DNA from: Halioglobus japonicus
Lineage (GTDB): Bacteria > Pseudomonadota > Gammaproteobacteria > Pseudomonadales > Halieaceae
Reading direction: 5' to 3'
DNA: 38,328 nucleotides
Assembly (NCBI GenBank): GCA_902705825.1
Contig: CACSIL010000015.1
Location: forward strand, 1 to 38,328
A program made the translations under genes and the position numbers. Shown one piece after another: positions 38,229 to 38,328 of this stretch. A model generated the notes under the pieces. The model was not told the DNA's origin, searched no databases, and saw nothing but the letters and a program-made list of their open reading frames with translations. Numbering within the stretch: position 1 is the stretch's first letter; the number at the start of each line of letters is the position of its first letter.

Positions 38229-38328
38229 TGAAGTGTAGCCACCCTGTAAAGTTATATTGACTGATACAGAGGTGGATCAAATGGGAAGAAAACGAAACCA
38301 GGCATACACAGAGGAGTTCCGCAGAGAG
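38229..38328 (+). mobile_element. IS3-family element, left end (truncated by window edge)
   Basis: A TG-starting terminus near 38229-38234 (TGAAGTGTAGCCACCCTG) precedes an OrfA start at 38281 by about 50 bp with GAGGTGGATCAA as ribosome binding site. The element interrupts cassette 7 some 20 bp after its boundary. It differs from the IS3-family element at the left edge of the window. Confidence 0.6.
38281..38328 (+). CDS. IS3-family transposase OrfA, N-terminal fragment
   Basis: ATG 38281 opens MGRKRNQAYTEEFRRE, cut by the window edge after 16 residues. The basic N-terminus followed by Y(T/S)EEF(K/R)RE is the usual opening of IS3-family (IS2/IS3-like) OrfA proteins, just before the helix-turn-helix. 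GAGGTGG lies nine bases upstream. Subgroup and completeness cannot be judged. Confidence 0.65.
   Translation, partial: MGRKRNQAYTEEFRRE

Overview
The window reads as a chromosomal stretch from a proteobacterium. A free-living, probably aquatic gammaproteobacterium (Halieaceae/Spongiibacteraceae-like) is my best guess, inferred from gene families rather than from a marker gene. No rRNA, tRNA or CRISPR was seen. Three blocks lie side by side, with IS elements at both edges and one inside the third block.

Block 1 (about 1-8780) starts inside a truncated IS3-family element (orfA and terminus, ending near 243). It continues with envelope and lipid functions: a GT39-like polytopic glycosyltransferase, a GtrA-like flippase, an overlapping methyltransferase/fatty acid desaturase pair, a large unknown membrane protein, and an OafA-type O-acyltransferase with a periplasmic SGNH domain.

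Block 2 (about 8886-33052) is a dense catabolic cluster. A long leftward run (21851 to 13113, possibly on to 12514) encodes 2-oxoacid dehydrogenase E1-alpha, E1-beta and E2, a DUF35/Ltp-type thiolase-fold pair, a Rieske ring-hydroxylating oxygenase, two SDRs and a flavin-type split-barrel protein. Around it lie a carotenoid/stilbene cleavage oxygenase, three SnoaL/NTF2-like proteins, another SDR, a second split-barrel protein, a TLP1-type thiolase-like protein, a PhoD-type phosphatase, a CurA-type reductase, an ABM monooxygenase, a molybdopterin oxidoreductase, an LLM-class oxidoreductase, a semialdehyde dehydrogenase and a TetR regulator. The enzyme set fits degradation of a cyclic or alkenyl-aromatic/isoprenoid compound by oxidative cleavage, side-chain shortening through CoA esters, and aldehyde or 2-oxoacid oxidation. 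The substrate cannot be read from the sequence. Three inverted repeats of form AAWCAG-TC-N4-YTGWTT precede the oxygenase/SnoaL pair, the reductase/ABM pair and the TetR gene itself. A fourth with wider spacing precedes the SDR/split-barrel pair. They look like operators of a local TetR regulon.

Block 3 (about 33162-38228) is visibly lower in GC and is an integron gene-cassette array with no integrase in the window (CALIN-like). Six attC sites separate short, mostly unknown genes, including a higBA toxin-antitoxin cassette. The heptamer at each cassette's 5' boundary is complementary to the first heptamer of that cassette's own attC: five of six match exactly and one has a single mismatch. That fixes the cassette boundaries. 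An IS30-family element sits between the ORF and the attC of cassette 2, flanked by 10-bp direct repeats. A different IS3-family element begins at the right edge, just inside cassette 7.
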